Assembly (NCBI GenBank): GCA_038231295.1 | Contig: JBBRLP010000061.1 | Location: 1 to 30,615, forward strand | Origin: JANXLO01 sp038231295 | GTDB lineage: Bacteria; Armatimonadota; Chthonomonadetes; Chthonomonadales; Chthonomonadaceae | Direction of reading: 5' to 3' | Length of the DNA stretch: 30,615 bases | Shown: piece by piece, positions 16,082-24,157 of the stretch | How positions within the stretch are numbered: the first letter of the stretch is position 1 | How the letters are laid out: every line of letters starts with the position of its first letter | Translations under genes and position numbers: made by a program | The notes under the pieces: generated by a model | The model's input: the letters and a program-made list of their open reading frames with translations, nothing else | Told to the model about the DNA's origin: nothing | Databases searched by the model: none

Positions 16082-16101
16082 GGGGATATCCTCCTCCTGA
16101 A
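16082..16101 (-). promoter_or_regulatory. Strong Shine-Dalgarno preceding an ATA codon
   Basis: On the minus strand AGGAGGAGG is followed by ATATCCCC and then ATA (16081-16079), in frame with the lipoprotein downstream. The spacing is ideal, and no ATG, GTG or TTG lies at the right distance in any frame leading to this protein. Confidence 0.55.
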
Positions 16102-16215
16102 GAGTGTGGGGAGCGCGTTATTCTCTTTTTATGTACGCTCTCTAGCCGAAAACGTCAGCGTTCGTGGGGCGTGACACCGAGCAGGGGGAGGTTCGGCGGC
16201 GGAACAGACCTTATT

Positions 16216-17208
16216 CTACCATAACCTCTCCTTTTTTGCGAGCAGGCTATCGAGGATGGCGGCATCCGGGCCAGCCTCCGCGTCAAAACGCAAGCCAGTT
16301 CGGTACTGCGGTGCATTATTGGCCGCCTCTTTCTGGCACCAGACGACGCAGCCGCTGCCGGGGAGGGTGTGGTCAAGCGTGAAATGGAGCGGGGTTCCGG
16401 GCGGCAGGAATTCCGTAGAGATCAGGGCAAGACCGCTGAGACTGAGGTTAGTGGTGACGCCTTCCAGTGGGGTTGCGGCAAGATCGTCGCTGCGCTGGAG
16501 CGAGAGGGGCTTGTGGTAAGGTATCCGTGGCTGCTCCCGCCGCTGCATCCTCTTTACCATCTTCGGCATGGCGAGACGCCAGCCGGGAACAGGCTGCTCG
16601 ACAGACGCGAGCAGACAGGAATCGAAGACGTAGAGCGCATCCAGCCCCGTGAAGGCGACCCGCACAGACATACCGACGCTGAAATCGGCGGGGACGGCGG
16701 CTCGCGGCGCTCCGACAACGGTGAAAGCGTCCTGCTGCGCCTCCAGAATGCGCGTGATGCATTCGCCTCCGGGAGAGGAGAGCGTCAGGCTCTGACCGAT
16801 GCTGCCGATGCGGAAATAGAGAGGTCGGGGCGGTAAGCGAACGTCGAGCAAATTTCGCAGCGTCACCTCCAGCGTGTCCAGACCGAAGGGTTTGACCAGT
16901 ACTTTGACGATATCCAGACGCGCCAACGATGCGCTGACAACGGGCTGATCGTCGGTGGACATCGCGACAATCGTCGCGGCAGGGCAGAGCGCACACAGCA
17001 GAGGCAGGAGCATATCGGAATCGCGCAGTCGCAGGTCCCACAGCAGGACATCGAACGTCTGCTGCAGGGCGAGGCGATACGCTTCTAGGCCGCTCGTGGC
17101 GCAGTGGACGCGAAACCGACCTTCTTTGGTAAGTTTCGCTTCAAAAACGCGACAGATGTATGGTTCGGCATCGGCGACAAGGACGGAAGGAGCCGAAGAG
17201 TCATGCAT
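16216..17208 (-). CDS. Response-regulator-like protein with C-terminal PilZ domain
   Basis: A 330-residue protein. Residues 8-120 form a CheY-like receiver with Asp58 (LLWDLRL) and Lys106 (VKPF). The N-terminal acidic pair is reduced (ADAEP) and the switch Thr appears to be Met, so phosphorylation may be impaired. Residues about 125-215 resemble the YcgR-N-like domain that precedes PilZ. Residues 222-325 are a PilZ domain with R224-x3-R228 and N254-x-S-x-x-G259, the c-di-GMP-binding signature. It is expected to act as a c-di-GMP effector, for example in motility, adhesion or polysaccharide control. ATG 17208 is chosen because AAGG stands at suitable spacing; ATG 17214 is too close to it. It is the third gene of the signalling operon. 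Its receiver is paralogous to that of the next gene upstream (both LVADxEPxIxRVFEA). Confidence 0.85.
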   Translation of the reverse strand: MHDSSAPSVLVADAEPYICRVFEAKLTKEGRFRVHCATSGLEAYRLALQQTFDVLLWDLRLRDSDMLLPLLCALCPAATIVAMSTDDQPVVSASLARLDIVKVLVKPFGLDTLEVTLRNLLDVRLPPRPLYFRIGSIGQSLTLSSPGGECITRILEAQQDAFTVVGAPRAAVPADFSVGMSVRVAFTGLDALYVFDSCLLASVEQPVPGWRLAMPKMVKRMQRREQPRIPYHKPLSLQRSDDLAATPLEGVTTNLSLSGLALISTEFLPPGTPLHFTLDHTLPGSGCVVWCQKEAANNAPQYRTGLRFDAEAGPDAAILDSLLAKKERLW

Positions 17209-17253
17209 TGGCATAACCTTAAGCCGCGCACGACACTGTGTCAGACGGCAGTA

Positions 17254-17283
17254 CAGGAGAGAGTTGACTTGACTGCTCTCCTG
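17254..17283 (-). terminator. Hairpin between the NtrC-like gene and the receiver-PilZ gene
   Basis: A perfect 8-bp stem (CAGGAGAG at 17254-17261 with CTCTCCTG at 17276-17283) lies 45 bp after the NtrC-like stop and 46 bp before the PilZ start. It lacks a T-tract, so it may be an attenuator or processing site rather than a terminator. A second small palindrome, GACAC-T-GTGTC, is at 17232-17242. Confidence 0.35.
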
Positions 17284-17327
17284 CATATTTTGTGCCAAAT
17301 GCCTGCGAACCGCAGCGCACGGGGATT

Positions 17328-18554
17328 TTAGCCGGAAGAACCGGGAAGATACGAAGGAATCGGGTTCAGAATCGTCTGAGGCAGGAGGTCAGGGGTGAGA
17401 ATTTTCGCCTCCCGGTCGGCCAGCACGACGGCCCGCTCCATGGCGTTTTCCAGTTCACGCACGTTACCGGGCCATGCGTAGCCTTTGAGCAGATGCAGCG
17501 CCTCTGGACTCAGTGTGGCAAGTTTGCGGCTGTTCTGACGGTTGAACTTGGACAGAAAATGCTCGGCGAGGGTAGCGATGTCGTCGGGGCGTTCGCGCAG
17601 AGGGGGGAGGGTGATGGTGACGATATTGAGGCGGTAGTAGAGGTCGGAGCGGAACTTCTCCTCGGCGACGGCCTTTTCCAGATTCTTGTTCGTGGCCGCG
17701 ATCAGGCGCACATCCACTTTCAGGCTTTTGGTGCCGCCGATGCGTTCAAACTCCCACTCCTGCAAAACACGCAGCAGTTTGATCTGAATGGTGGTGGGGA
17801 TGTCTCCAATCTCGTCGAGGAAGAGTGTGCCTTGATTTGACAGTTCGAAGCGGCCCGGTTTGGCGGCGACGGCTCCGGTGAAGGCGTTTTTCTCATGCCC
17901 GAACAGTTCGCTCTCCAGCAGTGTTTCCGGCAGAGCCGCACAGGAGACAGGCACAAAGGGCTTGTTGGCGCGGTTACTCTGGGTATGGAGGGCGCGGGCG
18001 ATCAGCTCTTTGCCGGTCCCGCTCTCCCCGCGAATCAGGACGGTCGCCCGTGTATCCGCGACCCGCTCTACAATGTTGTAGACCTCCCGCATCTTCTCGC
18101 TCACACAGTCCAGAATACCGGGCGCGGGAGATTTGGCGCTTCCGGAACGCTTTGGCGGTAGCTCGGCCCCTGCGTTACGCTGCTCCAGGGCTTTCTTCAG
18201 GACGGCCTTGACCTCATCCATATCGAACGGCTTGGAGAGATAAGTGAATGCCCCGTAACGCATCGCCTCGACCGCCGACTTGATGGTTCCGTAGGCGGTG
18301 ACGACGATAGCCGCGCACTCGGGATGAATCTGCTTGACCTTTTGCAGCAGCTCCACACCGTTGATATCGGGCATGATGAGGTCGGTGACCAGAATATCCA
18401 CATGGTTCGTCGCGGCGAGGTCAAGGGCGCGTTTGCCGTTCTCCGCCGTGAGGACAGTGTAACCCTCTTTGGTGAAGATCGCCTCGAAGACGCGCCGAAT
18501 GTTGGGTTCGTCGTCGGCGACCAGAATCGTTTGTACTTTCGTCGGCTGACTCAT
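17328..18554 (-). CDS. NtrC-family sigma-54-dependent response regulator lacking a DNA-binding domain
   Basis: A 408-residue protein. The receiver spans residues 8-122 with acidic residues DDE at 14-16, phosphoacceptor Asp58 and Lys108. The sigma-54-interaction AAA+ domain (about 148-385) has Walker A GESGTGKE at 176-183, Walker B GTLFLDEIGD at 242-251, the arginine-finger segment RSDLYYRLN at 302-310 and WPGNVREL at 361-368. The sigma-54 contact loop reads NAFTGA (223-228) instead of GAFTGA. The protein stops about 20 residues after the AAA+ domain, so the usual Fis-type helix-turn-helix is absent. It would activate sigma-54 holoenzyme from solution or through a partner. The start is ATG with AGGAG close by. 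The gene follows the histidine kinase by 40 bp and is probably its partner. Confidence 0.92.
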   Translation of the reverse strand: MSQPTKVQTILVADDEPNIRRVFEAIFTKEGYTVLTAENGKRALDLAATNHVDILVTDLIMPDINGVELLQKVKQIHPECAAIVVTAYGTIKSAVEAMRYGAFTYLSKPFDMDEVKAVLKKALEQRNAGAELPPKRSGSAKSPAPGILDCVSEKMREVYNIVERVADTRATVLIRGESGTGKELIARALHTQSNRANKPFVPVSCAALPETLLESELFGHEKNAFTGAVAAKPGRFELSNQGTLFLDEIGDIPTTIQIKLLRVLQEWEFERIGGTKSLKVDVRLIAATNKNLEKAVAEEKFRSDLYYRLNIVTITLPPLRERPDDIATLAEHFLSKFNRQNSRKLATLSPEALHLLKGYAWPGNVRELENAMERAVVLADREAKILTPDLLPQTILNPIPSYLPGSSG

Positions 18555-18594
18555 AAAACTCCTCGCTGGCGGTTGGGCAAGCGGCTGTCACGGA

Positions 18595-21171
18595 TTAACT
18601 GTCTGGGAAGGGGCCAGCCAGGGTTGCACTGATGATCGGACTGTCGCCGCTGCCCATCTCGACGAAATCGTGCGGAGGGCGCAGCGGCAGGTAGACATGG
18701 AAACAGGTGCCTTCGCCACGTGTACTCTCCAGTTCGACGCGGCCGCCATGCCCCGCAACGATCTTCTGGACGATAGGCAGACCGAGTCCGGTGCCTTTGG
18801 GCTTGGTGGTGACGAAGGGGCGGAAGATGCGTTCCCGTTCCTCGGCCCCGATGCCCACGCCGGTGTCGCGGAAATGCAGTCCCAGCATCTCCGTCTCCGG
18901 GCTGTAGTCCGTCTGGAGGGTAAGTGTGCCGCCCTCCGGCATGGACTGTGCGGCGTTCATGACAATATTGCGGATGACCTGTCCCAGCAGCACCGGGTCG
19001 GCCTGCACCTGCGGCAGTCCGGGCGTAAGCTGCCAGGCAACGTCAACGCGATGCTCCTCCAGAAACGCGGAGAGCGCCTGAACCGCCGTCACCAGAAAAT
19101 CCGAAATGGTCAGCGAGCGCGGATCAAGGGGCGTGGGACGGGCGAAATCGAGCATCGCGCTCGTCAGCCGGCTCAATCCGTCCACCTCGGCAATGATGAT
19201 GTCGGGCCACTCCGTCGCCGCGCTCTGCGATTCCATTTCGAGACGAATGATCTGGGCTGCGCCCTTGATAGGGGAGAGCGCATTCCGCACCTCGTGCGCC
19301 ATCTTCGCCGCCAACTGCCCGATGTCGGCGAGGCGACGCATTCGCTCCATCTCCGCCTGCATTCGCACCTGCTGCGTTACATCTTCCAGCATGACGACGA
19401 CGCCCGACCGCTCGCGCCCGTGTTCGCTCAGTCGAAACAGTTTCAGGATGAGGCTGCGCGGCGAACCGTTGCGGGGACAGAGGGTCAGCTCATGAAGGAG
19501 AACACGCTCGTCGGTCTCCGGCAGTCGTGCGATCATCTCCAGCAGGTGTTCGCGTTCCAGGGCGGTGATGCTCATCTGCTGGATGACTTCGGTCAGGGTG
19601 GTATTGCGGAAAAAGGCGCTGGGCTGTTCGAGAATGGCGGCGGCAGCGCGATTCCAGCGGGCGATATGGCCGCGAGCATCGGTCGAAAGGATACCGTCTC
19701 CAATGGACTGGAGAACGTTGTCCGTGTAGTCCGTCAGCCGCTGTGTCTTCTCGTGCAGGCGGGCGTTCTCGATGGCGAGGCCCGCCTGACTGACAAACGC
19801 CGAAAGCAGGCGTGTCTGTTCGGGAGAGAACGGGCCAGGACGGCTCTTGCTGTCGGCGATGACTACCCCCACGCAGTCGTTCTTACTGGTTAAGATAGGC
19901 GCCGCGACAAACGCATCCGTTCCGAGCGAACGTGCGAAACCGAGCATCTGGAGATATTCGCGTTCCGCACCGGGTTCGGCTGGGCGTTCCCGATGCGCGT
20001 CGAAATGCGTCAGGGTCTTCGCCCGTGCGACCGCGCCGATGGCGGTGTCCCGGTCGCGGATAGGGTTGCGGCCAATGGCGTCGTTGTAGCCGCGCCAGAC
20101 ACGCGCCAGCATAGTCGTCCCTGTCGGCTCACGCAGATAGACACAGCAACGTTCAAACCCGACTGTATCGCAGATGTCGTCCGCTACGCGCTCCAGCAGT
20201 TCGTCCAGATTGATGGAGATGAGGGTTCGGGAGAGCGTGGAGATTTTGAACAGCTCGTTGGCGCGGCGGTTCAGATCGTCGTAGAGCCGTTTGTTGGTCA
20301 GCGTCAGCGCAGCCTGCGTCGCGAAGACGGTGAACAGTTTCTGGTCGCTGTCCGTGAAATCCGGGGTCGGATGACTGCGGCGGATTGATAGCACACCCTG
20401 GATTTTGCCCTCCTGGCTTTTCATCGGCACGAAGAGCGCGGAACCGATCTCCTGTTCGGCCTCAGTTGTCTCTCCGCGCCCCGACAGCCTGCCGCCGACG
20501 AGCAGTAGTGGCTGCTCTGTGGCGGCGACGCGCTCGGCGATCTGCTGCTGTCCCGCTTCGTCCGGCTCGCGGCCATAGCGTGCCACGACCGGCAGGCGTC
20601 CGCTCTCTTCTTCGCGCAGCCAGAGGGTGCCGGTCTCGGAATGAAGCAACTGCGCGGCACGGTCTGTCAGTATTTGCAGGAGGGGACCCCGCTCGATCTT
20701 ATCCAGCGCCTGCCCGATTTCGTAAATCGCGGCCACTTCGCCGATTCTCTCGTGCGCCTGGTCATCGGCCTGCGCGATGCGCTCGGTCAGAATATCCTGG
20801 CTCAGACGCTGACCTATCTGGGTAGTGATGGCTTCTAGCAGCTCCTGCGTTGCGGTCGTCTGCGGGGTGAAGACATAGCGCATCTTCCCGCTCGGAATCT
20901 GCGGATGGAGCAGAGGGCAGATGAATTCGCACCTGTCCGGGCTGTCGTGTGCCATAAGGGCGGCCGTATCGCCGTAGGGAAGGAGTTTTTTGACGGTGCC
21001 GGAGGCGATTTCCAGGGCAAGCGCCCGCGCCCCGCAGGTCTGCTCCAGCAGTGGCAACAGACAGGCCAGCGCATCGCCGACGGTGGGAGCCTGCGCGACA
21101 AGGGGAATGACCTCCAGCAGCAAGGTGTAGGGAGCGGACGGGTGGATGGAATTCACCGGTAACGAAGGCAT
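18595..21171 (-). CDS. Soluble hybrid-sensor histidine kinase (GAF-GAF-PAS-HisKA-HATPase)
   Basis: An 858-residue protein without transmembrane segments. The first 140 residues resemble a degenerate GAF-like region. GAF domains lie at about 145-300 and 305-475 and a PAS domain at about 482-600 (VLQSIGDGILSTDARGHIARWN). The HisKA H-box MAHEVRN contains the phosphoacceptor His626. The HATPase_c domain (about 722-832) has the N-box NIVMNAAQSM, G1 DTGVGIG, F-box FRPFVTTK and G2 GTGLGL. It is an NtrB-like cytoplasmic sensor. The ligand is unknown; GAF domains may bind small molecules or haem. It is the first gene of a minus-strand operon with the NtrC-like regulator and the receiver-PilZ protein. 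There is no receiver domain in the kinase itself, so 'hybrid' refers only to its multiple sensors. Confidence 0.9.
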   Translation of the reverse strand: MPSLPVNSIHPSAPYTLLLEVIPLVAQAPTVGDALACLLPLLEQTCGARALALEIASGTVKKLLPYGDTAALMAHDSPDRCEFICPLLHPQIPSGKMRYVFTPQTTATQELLEAITTQIGQRLSQDILTERIAQADDQAHERIGEVAAIYEIGQALDKIERGPLLQILTDRAAQLLHSETGTLWLREEESGRLPVVARYGREPDEAGQQQIAERVAATEQPLLLVGGRLSGRGETTEAEQEIGSALFVPMKSQEGKIQGVLSIRRSHPTPDFTDSDQKLFTVFATQAALTLTNKRLYDDLNRRANELFKISTLSRTLISINLDELLERVADDICDTVGFERCCVYLREPTGTTMLARVWRGYNDAIGRNPIRDRDTAIGAVARAKTLTHFDAHRERPAEPGAEREYLQMLGFARSLGTDAFVAAPILTSKNDCVGVVIADSKSRPGPFSPEQTRLLSAFVSQAGLAIENARLHEKTQRLTDYTDNVLQSIGDGILSTDARGHIARWNRAAAAILEQPSAFFRNTTLTEVIQQMSITALEREHLLEMIARLPETDERVLLHELTLCPRNGSPRSLILKLFRLSEHGRERSGVVVMLEDVTQQVRMQAEMERMRRLADIGQLAAKMAHEVRNALSPIKGAAQIIRLEMESQSAATEWPDIIIAEVDGLSRLTSAMLDFARPTPLDPRSLTISDFLVTAVQALSAFLEEHRVDVAWQLTPGLPQVQADPVLLGQVIRNIVMNAAQSMPEGGTLTLQTDYSPETEMLGLHFRDTGVGIGAEERERIFRPFVTTKPKGTGLGLPIVQKIVAGHGGRVELESTRGEGTCFHVYLPLRPPHDFVEMGSGDSPIISATLAGPFPDS

Positions 21172-21273
21172 ATTCGCAGCACTCCAGCCGTCAGGGACAG
21201 CCTCCCGATTCGACCTGTGGTCGCCAGAGGGAATGGCAGGAACGACGCCAGTGGGGAATGGCGATCAGGTGCC

Positions 21274-21303
21274 ATTATAGCACAACGTTTCCCCGGCAGA
21301 CAA
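21274..21303 (-). promoter_or_regulatory. Putative sigma-70 promoter of the kinase operon
   Basis: The minus strand reads TTGTCT (21303-21298), an 18-bp spacer, and a perfect TATAAT (21279-21274). Transcription would start near 21267, about 95 bp before the kinase ATG. Confidence 0.5.
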
Positions 21304-21333
21304 CCGATGCGTACAGGACGAGTCGAAGCCGTC

Positions 21334-21362
21334 TTGACAAGCCGGGCGGGGAGCGTTATAAT
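21334..21362 (+). promoter_or_regulatory. Consensus sigma-70 promoter
   Basis: TTGACA (21334-21339) and TATAAT (21357-21362) are separated by exactly 17 bp, a full consensus match. It points to the ABC ATPase gene, with an expected start site near 21369 and a leader of about 80 nt. It is divergent from the kinase-operon promoter. Confidence 0.85.
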
Positions 21363-21448
21363 GCCTGTGAAATTGCCCGTAATGCGCTGTCTCCCTCCGT
21401 TCAGTTCAGGGTTGAATGAGAAGGGGCAAACAGGAGAGAATTCATCTT

Positions 21449-22597
21449 ATGGCCGGTGTCGTTCTGAAGGATTTGACGAAGTCGTTCGATAAAGTGACCG
21501 CCGTCAACAGCATCAATCTGGAGATTCGCGATCAGGAGTTCATGGTGCTGGTCGGGCCATCCGGGTGTGGCAAAACGACGGCCCTGCGGATGATCGCAGG
21601 ACTGGAAGAGTCTACCAGCGGCGAAATCCGCATCGGGGATCGGATTGTCAACGATGTCTCGCCGAAAGACCGGGATATTGCGATGGTCTTTCAGAACTAC
21701 GCGCTCTATCCCCACATGAGCGTTTTCGACAATATGTGTTTCGGGCTGCGCCTCAAGCGCACCGAGACGGGCAGCATGTGGCCGTTCAATGCGAAGCGCA
21801 CGTTCACCGAACAGGAGATTTCGCGCCGGGTCAACGAGGCGGCGGATATGCTCGGTCTGAAACCGCTGTTGCAGCGCAAGCCCAAAGAGCTTTCCGGCGG
21901 GCAGCGGCAGCGCGTCGCCCTCGGACGCGCCATCGTGCGCGAGCCGAAGGTCTTCCTCATGGACGAACCGCTCTCGAACCTCGACGCCAAACTGCGAGTC
22001 CAGACTCGCGCCGAACTCATCAAACTGCACCGCCGCCTGCGGATTACCACCGTCTATGTCACGCACGATCAGGTCGAAGCGATGACGATGGGCGACCGCA
22101 TCGCCGTGATGAGCAACGGCATCATCCAGCAGTGCGACAAACCCCTCACCCTCTACAATCACCCCAACAACCTCTTTGTGGCCGGGTTCATTGGCTCGCC
22201 CGCCATGAACTTCATGCCAGTCACGCTGAAACGCGAAGGCAGCGATCTGATCGTGGATGCGGACAGTTTCCGCGTGACCCTGCCGCCTGTCCATGCCGAA
22301 AAAGTGAGCGACTACGTGGGCAAGACCCTTACCTTCGGGATTCGCCCCGAAGACATCTACGACAGCCGTCTGCCTGGTCTGGTCGCCTCGACCCCCGGCA
22401 ATACCATTCCGGTGGAGGTGGATGTCATCGAACCGCTCGGCAGCGATGTCGAAATGTACCTGAAGACGGGCGACCTGTCCCTGATCGCCATGATTGACAG
22501 CTCCTCCGAGGCAAAAATCGGCGACCAGATTTCCGTCATCCTCGACATGGCGAAATCCCACCTCTTCGATCCGCAGACCGAACAGGCCCTCTGCTGA
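21449..22597 (+). CDS. Sugar ABC transporter ATPase (MsmK/UgpC type)
   Basis: A 382-residue ATP-binding subunit of CUT1-type carbohydrate importers. Walker A GPSGCGKTT is at 36-44, the Q-loop at Gln82, signature LSGGQ at 148-152, Walker B FLMDEP at 169-174, the D-loop SNLD follows, and the H-loop is in VTHDQ. The C-terminal about 140 residues form the TOBE/OB regulatory domain (TFGIRPEDIYDS). Compared with relatives there is extra sequence between about residues 104 and 123 (SMWPFNAKRTF) in the helical subdomain. No permease or binding-protein gene is adjacent. It may therefore be a shared ATPase serving several importers, as known for MsmK. ATG 21449 is preferred to ATG 21416 because family members begin at this point and CAGGAG precedes it. 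Confidence 0.93.
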   Translation: MAGVVLKDLTKSFDKVTAVNSINLEIRDQEFMVLVGPSGCGKTTALRMIAGLEESTSGEIRIGDRIVNDVSPKDRDIAMVFQNYALYPHMSVFDNMCFGLRLKRTETGSMWPFNAKRTFTEQEISRRVNEAADMLGLKPLLQRKPKELSGGQRQRVALGRAIVREPKVFLMDEPLSNLDAKLRVQTRAELIKLHRRLRITTVYVTHDQVEAMTMGDRIAVMSNGIIQQCDKPLTLYNHPNNLFVAGFIGSPAMNFMPVTLKREGSDLIVDADSFRVTLPPVHAEKVSDYVGKTLTFGIRPEDIYDSRLPGLVASTPGNTIPVEVDVIEPLGSDVEMYLKTGDLSLIAMIDSSSEAKIGDQISVILDMAKSHLFDPQTEQALC

Positions 22598-22609
22598 ACG
22601 CGTCGGACC

Positions 22610-22639
22610 TTGATTGTTAAGGGTGATTCGGGGTATACT
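22610..22639 (+). promoter_or_regulatory. Putative promoter of the rpsF operon
   Basis: TTGATT (22610-22615), an 18-bp spacer, and TATACT (22634-22639) lie upstream of rpsF, leaving a leader of about 165 nt. A stable GACGCGC-TTCG-GCGCGTT hairpin sits in the leader at 22695-22712. Confidence 0.55.
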
Positions 22640-22751
22640 GTAAGCCTGACAAATTGGCACTTCGCGAACATGGGTGGGTTTCATGTTCGGGCAAGACGCG
22701 CTTCGGCGCGTTGCGTCGTGTCCTTCCCGCTCCGGGGGAACCGGAGCCGAA

Positions 22752-22785
22752 GCGTCGTGTCGCAGCCAACGCGCTGCACCGACGT
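22752..22785 (+). promoter_or_regulatory. Candidate S6:S18 autoregulatory leader hairpin
   Basis: In the rpsF leader, GCGTCG (22752) pairs with CGACGT (22780) and GCAG with CTGC, leaving an asymmetric internal loop (TGTC opposite AC) next to CCG. This general layout recalls the S6:S18 mRNA motif that binds the S6-S18 complex and represses rpsF operons in many bacteria. It was judged by eye only. Confidence 0.4.
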
Positions 22786-22813
22786 ATTTCTGACCGAGGG
22801 GAGGTGAGAGACT

Positions 22814-23116
22814 ATGCGCCACTACGAGGCGATGTACATCGTGGACGCCGAGATTCAGGATGAGGATCTCGAAACGGTCACGGAGAAGTACAAAAAGGTT
22901 GTTGCCGACATGGGCGGCGAGGTTTCCGATGCCAGCAAATGGGAGAAGGGCCGCCGTGCGTTCGCTTATGAGATTGACAAGAAACGCGATGGGATGTATA
23001 TCCTGATGCAGTTCACCGGCGATTCGACCGTGCCGAAAGAACTGGATCGTATCTTCAAAATCAACGACGAAATTATCCGACATCTGATCGTCCGCCAGGA
23101 CGGAGACGAAGAGTAA
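22814..23116 (+). CDS. rpsF: 30S ribosomal protein S6
   Basis: A 100-residue S6, the usual length. It begins MRHYEAMYIVD and has the family features WGKRRxAY-like (KWEKGRRAFAYEIDKKRDGMY) and a ferredoxin-like alpha/beta pattern. It binds 16S rRNA with S18 in the central domain of the small subunit. The start follows GGGGAGGTGAG at good spacing. It leads the rpsF-ssb-rpsR cluster. The C-terminus (LIVRQDGDEE) is acidic and short; there is no long tail. Confidence 0.95.
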   Translation: MRHYEAMYIVDAEIQDEDLETVTEKYKKVVADMGGEVSDASKWEKGRRAFAYEIDKKRDGMYILMQFTGDSTVPKELDRIFKINDEIIRHLIVRQDGDEE

Positions 23117-23272
23117 CATTTCTCAACCCGGGCAAAAAAAGAGTTCCGCTTTCTTTGTCCTCACGGTAGTAGCACTTATCGGGCGGCGCAGAAACTGCGT
23201 CGTCATTCATCAACAACCATAAGAGAACCGTTGTCTGCACAGAACGCAGGCATCAGGGAAGGAGAATCGGAA

Positions 23273-23782
23273 ATGTCTCTCAATCGTGTCGTTCTGGTCG
23301 GTCGGCTTACCCGCGACCCCGAGCTGAAGTATACCCCCGCAGGCGTCCCGATGGCGACGATGGGCATTGCGGTGGACCGCTTCACCAAAGACGAAGCGGG
23401 CAACAACGAGGTGGATTTCTTCAATTTGACCGCATGGCGACGGACGGCGGAGTTCGCACAGAACTACCTCAAAAAAGGCCGTCTCGTCTCCGTGGATGGC
23501 CGCCTGCAAATGCGTTCCTGGGTAGACCAGGCAACCGGGCAGAAGCGGTCTGCGGTAGACATTGTTGTCGAAAACCTCGACCCGGTCGGGCCACGCCCGC
23601 AGGGAGATGAGGACGCGCCGCAAGAAGAACCGATCAGCGAACCCGCGCCGCGAGCGGCTGCTACGGTTGCCGCCGCTCCGGCGGCCCGACCTACCGCTCC
23701 GACGACCGGCGCCTCCAAACGGCCTGCGCCCGCACCCGTCGAAGACGATGCAGACGAATCCGATCCCTTCGCAGATGAATGA
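23273..23782 (+). CDS. ssb: Single-stranded DNA-binding protein
   Basis: A 169-residue SSB. The OB fold is at about 1-108 (LNRVVLVGRLTRDPELKYTP, VDFFNLTAWRRTAEF, KKGRLVSVDGRLQMRSW). A Pro/Ala-rich disordered linker leads to an acidic tail ending DESDPFADE. Usual SSB tails end in DDxIPF with Phe last; here the DPF is followed by three more residues, which could alter binding of partner proteins. ATG 23273 is set by AAGGAG at eight bases; an in-frame GTG/TTG-type extension to 23231 is not supported. It lies between rpsF (156 bp upstream) and rpsR, the common arrangement. Confidence 0.95.
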   Translation: MSLNRVVLVGRLTRDPELKYTPAGVPMATMGIAVDRFTKDEAGNNEVDFFNLTAWRRTAEFAQNYLKKGRLVSVDGRLQMRSWVDQATGQKRSAVDIVVENLDPVGPRPQGDEDAPQEEPISEPAPRAAATVAAAPAARPTAPTTGASKRPAPAPVEDDADESDPFADE

Positions 23783-23823
23783 CGGTAACCCCGCCCCCGC
23801 CTCTGACGAAAAGGAATGTATCT

Positions 23824-24090
23824 ATGGCGACCGTAGCCCGGCGACCAAGCAGCAAGCCGAATAAGTTCCGCAAGCCGCGACGCAAAGTCTGTATGTTCTG
23901 CGTCGAAAAGGCCACTGCGGTGGACTATAAGCAGATGATTCTGGGACGTTATCGCACCAAGCTCATTTCCGAGCGCGGTAAGATCGTTCCGCGACGCACG
24001 ACCGGCACCTGCGCCCGACATCAGCGCATGGTGACCGAAGCCATCAAACGGGCAAGGCACATCGCCCTGCTTCCGTTCGTGGTGGACTGA
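23824..24090 (+). CDS. rpsR: 30S ribosomal protein S18 (zinc-binding type)
   Basis: An 88-residue S18. It contains KVCMFCVEKATAVDYKQ, SERGKIVPRRTTGTCARHQ and EAIKRARHIALLPF. The CMFC pair plus the C-x2-H of TGTCARH form the zinc ribbon of the C+ type of S18. It binds S6 on the 30S platform. ATG 23824 follows AAGGA at eight bases. The rplI gene (L9) that often follows rpsR is absent here. Confidence 0.95.
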   Translation: MATVARRPSSKPNKFRKPRRKVCMFCVEKATAVDYKQMILGRYRTKLISERGKIVPRRTTGTCARHQRMVTEAIKRARHIALLPFVVD

Positions 24091-24157
24091 ACGCTCCATG
24101 GGCTCTGTGCAAGGCGCTGTTCGCACTGCCTCCACAGGCCCATCACCCCGCTGTCGG

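Noticed and set aside
22651..22670. TGGCAC-containing sigma-54 promoter before rpsF
   Set aside because: The TTGC half at the required distance is absent, and a sigma-70-like promoter is present just upstream.
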